A stretch of 64,000 nucleotides of DNA from assembly GCF_001941825.1 (NCBI RefSeq), contig NZ_CP019038.1:5270001-5334000 (forward strand), given 5' to 3'. Below are positions 60,037-64,000 of this stretch, piece after piece. The stretch comes from Massilia putida. Lineage in GTDB: Bacteria; Pseudomonadota; Gammaproteobacteria; Burkholderiales; Burkholderiaceae_D. The notes beneath the pieces were generated by a model. That model saw nothing but the letters and a program-made list of their open reading frames with translations, was not told the origin of the DNA and did not search any database. Made by a program: the position numbers and the translations under genes. Within the stretch, counting starts at the first letter, position 1; each line of letters begins with the position of its first letter.

Positions 60037-63000
60037 ATGCACAACCCGGAACCGCAGGCGCAGCGCGAGCACGACGCGCACGAGCAGGCGCATCCCCACG
60101 GACACGCGCATGAGCACGCGCACGTCCCCCTGGCGGAGCGCTGGTCCCGTGCACGCGCCTGCTACCGCTATGCCAACCTGGCATCGCATCACGTGCTCGG
60201 CTTTACCATCAAGGCCGTCCTGCTCGTCTACTTCGCGTTCATGCTGCTGTTCCTGGTCCTGCGCTACGCGGTCCTGCCGAACATCGACATTTATAAACCG
60301 GACATCGAACGGGCCGCCAGCCGCGCGCTCGGCAACCAGGTGACCATCGCCCGCGTCTACGCGTCGTGGCGCGGCCTGCATCCGAATCTGTACCTCGGCG
60401 ACCTGCGCCTGCACGACCGCGCCGGGCGCCAGCTGCTGGCGCTGCCGTCCGTATCGGCCACGTTGTCGTGGTGGTCGGTGGTGGCGGCCGAGCCGCGCTT
60501 CGAGGCGCTGGAAATCAACCGGCCGGAACTGGACGTGCGCCGCGGTGTCGACGGCGTCATCGCCGTGGCCGGCGTGCGTATCGACTTGAACAAGAAGGAA
60601 GAGGGCGGCGGGGCCGACTGGCTGCTGCGCCAGCACGAGGTCGTGATCCGCGAAGGCCGCCTGTCCTGGACGGACGAGCTGCGCGGCGCGCCGACGCTGG
60701 CGTTGTCGGACGTGACCCTCGTGCTGCAGAACCGCTGGACGACGCACCGCTTCGCCCTGAAAGCCGCGCCGCCTCCCGGCGCCGGCGACCCGCTCGACCT
60801 GCGCGCGCGTTTCTCGCATCCGCCGTTCGGCACCAAGCCGTCCGACGCGCGGCGCTGGAAAGGGCAGGTGTACGCCGACCTGCGCAACACCGATCTGGCC
60901 GCCTGGAAGCAGTACGTCGATTACCCGTTCACCCTGCAGCAGGGCCGCGGCTCGGTGCGCGCCTGGCTCGACTTCGACCATGCGCGCCTGGCCGGTTTCA
61001 CCGCCGACCTCGCGCTGGCCGGCGTCAGCGCGCGCCTCGGGCCGGACACGCCGCCGCTGGCGCTGGCGCGCGTGTCGGGCCGGCTGTCGGCCAGCGAGAC
61101 CATCGCCCCGAACGTGGACGACGGCAAGCCGACCTTCGGCGCGCTGGGCCACACCATCGGCCTGGAAAACTTTGCCGCCGTCACGGACGACGGCGTCGTG
61201 CTGCCGCCGGCCACGTTGACGGAATCCTGGCACCCGGCCACGCGCACCCAGCCCGAGCGCTTCGAAGTGCGCGCCGAGCAGCTGGACGTGGGCGCGCTGG
61301 CCGCGCTGGCCGTGCAGCTCCCGATCGCACCGTCCCAACGGCAGTTGCTGACGGAACTGGCGCCGCACGGCCGCGTCAACGACGCCAACGTCGAATGGCA
61401 GGGCCGCTTCCCGCACGTCACGGGCTACCGCGTGCGCGGCGAGGTCGCGAACCTGGGCATGAACCCGCTGGCGGCGCGCGCCGAACTGGCCGCGACGGAC
61501 GGCCAGCCCGCCCAGGCCGCACGGCCGGCGCTGCCGGGTTTCAAGAACCTGTCGGGCCGCATCGATGCGAGCGACCACGGCGGCAGCGTCGACATCGATT
61601 CCGACAAGCTCGTGCTGGCCCTGCCGGCCTGGTTCGCCGATCCCGAGATGCCGTTCGACCAGATGGCCTTGCACGCGCGCTGGACTTTCCTCCGGGACGA
61701 CCAGCTGGCCGTCGACGTCGACAGCATGAACCTGTCCCGGGGCGCGCTGACGGCGAGCCTGACCGGCCGCCACGTGCTGCCTTTGACGGCAGGGAAGGGG
61801 CCGGGCAGCGCCGACTTCACGGGCACGGTCGACAATGTCGAGATCGCGAACATCAAACGCTGGCTGCCGCTGGCGACCCCGGAAGGCCTGCGCGAATGGC
61901 TGACGGGCGCGCTGCAGGGCGGCACCCTGCACGACGCGCGCCTGCGCCTGCGCGGCGACCTGGCTCACTTCCCGTTCCGCGCCGACAATGCCGCCCAGCG
62001 TGCCAAGGGCGAGTTCCGCATCAGCGGCCGCATCGAGGACGGCAAGCTCGAGTACGCACCGGGCCACAAGGCCGCCGACGGCAAGGCACCGCTGTGGCCG
62101 CTGGCCGAGAACATCGACGGTTCCATCGTGTTCGACCGCGCGCGCATGGAAATCCACGGCGACACGGCGCGCACGCTGGGCATCGCGCTGTCGAACGTGC
62201 ACGCCGTGATCCCCGAGCTCGGCGTGCACGAGATGGTGCTCGACATCGACGGCGCGGCCGCGGCGCCCTTGCCGGACTTCCTGCGCTACGTGGCGGCCAG
62301 CCCCGTGCTCGAATGGATCGGCCATTTTACGGAAGATACCCGCGCGACCGGTCCCGCCAAGCTGGGCCTGAAGCTGCACCTGCCGCTCGCGAGCCTGCAC
62401 GACGCGAAGGTCCAGGGCGCACTGCAGCTGCAGAACAACGACGTCGTGCTGTTCCCCGAGCTGCCCCCCATCGAGGCCGCGCTGGGCCGCATCGAATTTT
62501 CCGAACACGGCGTGAACCTGAACGGCGTGGGGGCCAGCTTCCTGGGCGGGCCGCTGCAACTGTCGGGCGGCACCCAGCGCGACGGCAGCATCCAGATCCG
62601 CATGGCCGGCAGCGCCACGGCCGAGGGCATGCGCCAGACGCGTTCCCTGCCGGCGCTGCAGCGCCTGGGCGCCAAGTTGTCCGGCGGGGCGCGCTTCGGC
62701 GGCACCATCACGGTGAAGGACCGCCAGACCCAGATCGTCCTCGACTCCACCCTGGCCGGCCTCGGCGTCGAGTTGCCGGCACCGCTGAACAAGCCCGCCG
62801 CCGACGCGCTGCCGCTGCATTTCGTCCTGTCCGGCCAGCCGACGGGGGCGGATGGCGTCGGCCGCGACGAGCTCCGCATCACCCTGGGCAATATCGCCGC
62901 AGCGAAATACGTCCGCGAACGCCAGCCGCACGGCTCGTGGATCGTCAAGCGCGGCGGCATCGGCGTCAACGTGCCGGCGCCCGAGCCCGACAGCGGCATG

Positions 63001-64000
63001 ATGATCAACGTGAACATGAAGGCGCTGAACGTCGACCGCTGGCTCGCGGCGGCGGGTGAGATCGCCGGACCGGGCGAGACTGCGCCGACCGGCAACCCGG
63101 CCGTCGACAATGCCACCGGCGCGGGCATGGCCCAGTACGTCGTGCCGGACACGATCGCCGCGCGTGCCAGCGACCTGGTCATCGGCGAACGGGCGCTGCG
63201 CGACGTCGTCGTCGGCGCCACCCACCAGAACAATACGTGGCAGGCCAGCATCGATTCGCGCCAGGTGGTGGGCTACGTGACGTGGAACGAGTCGCCCACG
63301 GGCCAGGGACTGGGCAAGGTGACGGCCCGTCTCGCGTCGCTCGTGATCCCGGAATCGTCGGCGAACGAAGTCAAGGACCTGCTCGAATCGAACAAGGGCG
63401 CCAGCGCCAGCATCCCGGGCCTGGACATCGTCGCCGACCGCTTCGAGCTGTTCAACAAGCAGTTCGGCCGCCTGGAACTGGTGGCCAGCAATGCGCAGGC
63501 GCTGGCCGGGCGCGAGTGGCGCATCGAGAAACTGGCGCTGACGAATCCGGACGGCCAGCTGAAGGCGAACGGCCGCTGGCTCACGCGCGACGGCAAGAGC
63601 AACACGGCATTGAATTTCACGCTCGACATCAGCGACGCCGGCCGCCTGCTGGACCGCCTCGGCTTCCCGGAAACGCTGCGTCACGGCAAGGGTTCGCTGT
63701 CCGGCGACATCTCCTGGGCCGGGCTGCCGTACTCGCTCGACATCCCGAGCCTGTCGGGCCAGATCCAGATGAATGTCGAGGATGGGCAATTCCTCAAGCA
63801 GGATCCGGGCGCCGCGAAACTGCTGGGCGTGCTGAGCCTGCAGATGCTGCCGCGCATGCTGAAACTCGATTTCCACGACGTGTTCTCGGAAGGCCTCGCG
63901 TTCGACGGCATCACGGCCAACGCGATGATCACCCATGGCGTCGTGCACACCGATAACCTCAAGATGCATGGCGTCGCGGCGACGGTGCTGATGGACGGCA
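60037..64000 (+). CDS. yhdP: YhdP family AsmA-like protein, 3' end outside window
   Basis: The frame from ATG 60037 is open to the window edge, at least 1321 codons. It begins with a cytoplasmic tail unusually rich in His (HDAHEQAHPHGHAHEHAH), then one span (about residues 61-80), then a long periplasmic region with repeated beta patterns. Motifs include DIYKPDIERAASRALGNQV, LHPNLYLGDLRLHD and LTFLRDDQLAVDVDSMNLS-type strands, matching the YhdP/TIGR02099 (AsmA superfamily). These bridge the envelope and help carry phospholipid to the outer membrane. The start has no clear ribosome-binding site. The family assignment is strong. Confidence 0.93.
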   Translation, partial: MHNPEPQAQREHDAHEQAHPHGHAHEHAHVPLAERWSRARACYRYANLASHHVLGFTIKAVLLVYFAFMLLFLVLRYAVLPNIDIYKPDIERAASRALGNQVTIARVYASWRGLHPNLYLGDLRLHDRAGRQLLALPSVSATLSWWSVVAAEPRFEALEINRPELDVRRGVDGVIAVAGVRIDLNKKEEGGGADWLLRQHEVVIREGRLSWTDELRGAPTLALSDVTLVLQNRWTTHRFALKAAPPPGAGDPLDLRARFSHPPFGTKPSDARRWKGQVYADLRNTDLAAWKQYVDYPFTLQQGRGSVRAWLDFDHARLAGFTADLALAGVSARLGPDTPPLALARVSGRLSASETIAPNVDDGKPTFGALGHTIGLENFAAVTDDGVVLPPATLTESWHPATRTQPERFEVRAEQLDVGALAALAVQLPIAPSQRQLLTELAPHGRVNDANVEWQGRFPHVTGYRVRGEVANLGMNPLAARAELAATDGQPAQAARPALPGFKNLSGRIDASDHGGSVDIDSDKLVLALPAWFADPEMPFDQMALHARWTFLRDDQLAVDVDSMNLSRGALTASLTGRHVLPLTAGKGPGSADFTGTVDNVEIANIKRWLPLATPEGLREWLTGALQGGTLHDARLRLRGDLAHFPFRADNAAQRAKGEFRISGRIEDGKLEYAPGHKAADGKAPLWPLAENIDGSIVFDRARMEIHGDTARTLGIALSNVHAVIPELGVHEMVLDIDGAAAAPLPDFLRYVAASPVLEWIGHFTEDTRATGPAKLGLKLHLPLASLHDAKVQGALQLQNNDVVLFPELPPIEAALGRIEFSEHGVNLNGVGASFLGGPLQLSGGTQRDGSIQIRMAGSATAEGMRQTRSLPALQRLGAKLSGGARFGGTITVKDRQTQIVLDSTLAGLGVELPAPLNKPAADALPLHFVLSGQPTGADGVGRDELRITLGNIAAAKYVRERQPHGSWIVKRGGIGVNVPAPEPDSGMMINVNMKALNVDRWLAAAGEIAGPGETAPTGNPAVDNATGAGMAQYVVPDTIAARASDLVIGERALRDVVVGATHQNNTWQASIDSRQVVGYVTWNESPTGQGLGKVTARLASLVIPESSANEVKDLLESNKGASASIPGLDIVADRFELFNKQFGRLELVASNAQALAGREWRIEKLALTNPDGQLKANGRWLTRDGKSNTALNFTLDISDAGRLLDRLGFPETLRHGKGSLSGDISWAGLPYSLDIPSLSGQIQMNVEDGQFLKQDPGAAKLLGVLSLQMLPRMLKLDFHDVFSEGLAFDGITANAMITHGVVHTDNLKMHGVAATVLMDG

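Noticed and set aside
59875..63969. Long minus-strand frame (about 1364 codons) opposite yhdP
   Set aside because: The plus strand encodes a clear YhdP protein over the whole span. The minus frame has low-complexity composition and no recognisable motif.
1..64000. CRISPR arrays, tRNA or rRNA genes, insertion sequences and prophage genes
   Set aside because: No regularly spaced direct repeats, no tRNA-like cloverleaf with its conserved T-arm sequence, no rRNA blocks and no transposase, integrase or phage structural proteins were found on either strand.

Overview
This 64 kb window is GC-rich, gene-dense chromosomal DNA from a betaproteobacterium. It is most likely an Oxalobacteraceae member of the Massilia/Telluria type. 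That placement is inferred from gene content: intracellular PHB depolymerase, polyhydroxyalkanoate granule protein, glnA-ntrB-ntrC with a DUF4124 gene between, stand-alone rnfB next to nth, and many large TonB-dependent receptors. I found no rRNA, tRNA, CRISPR array, insertion sequence or phage gene.

Layout. 1-7558: the 3' part of a tightly packed operon. It holds a DprE1-like FAD oxidase, a DprE2-like SDR, two tandem paralogous polytopic membrane proteins, a nucleotide-sugar epimerase-like protein, a UGM/PPOX-like flavoprotein and a GtrA protein, and ends at a strong terminator. This resembles a polyprenyl-phosphate-arabinose donor pathway plus GT-C transferases. 7735-10739: an ExbB/ExbD pair followed, where TonB would be expected, by two related single-span proteins with a C-terminal PA14-like domain. 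The first of these carries an internal deletion and frameshift. 10784-19594: housekeeping and storage genes (lipoprotein, nth, rnfB, VOC protein, phaZ, ferredoxin-NADP reductase, fdxA, an M4-like metallopeptidase, a PHA granule protein, ACBP, FKBP). 19780-23334: a coupled operon of beta-propeller, polysaccharide deacetylase, fatty acid hydroxylase and EI24 membrane protein. 23408-29543: a MoaB/CinA-type protein, a very large class A penicillin-binding protein and a TAXI solute-binding protein. 29615-37424: an NHL lipoprotein, a rhodanese, the nitrogen-control cluster glnA-DUF4124-ntrB-ntrC with a sigma-54 promoter and NtrC boxes, and corA. 37482-56872: four TonB-dependent receptors interspersed with a FAD dehydrogenase, rsmE, tkt, gap and map. 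57008-64000: glnE, then yhdP, which runs off the right edge.

Nitrogen control links three loci. NtrB/NtrC should drive glnA from its sigma-54 promoter, GlnA carries the conserved adenylylation tyrosine (Tyr400), and GlnE is the enzyme that modifies it. PhaZ, the PHA granule protein and ACBP suggest carbon-storage metabolism.

Most notable for follow-up are two things. One is a ~111-bp interspersed element present three times in intergenic DNA (16601-16711, 48475-48585 inverted, 59893-60005). Its copies keep base pairing through compensatory changes, which points to a structured RNA or a palindromic mobile repeat. The other is the ExbB-ExbD operon with PA14-like proteins in the TonB position. 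A second palindromic repeat family (TAGGGTGG...CCACCCTA) sits at gene ends; one copy supplies the stop codons of both convergent neighbours.
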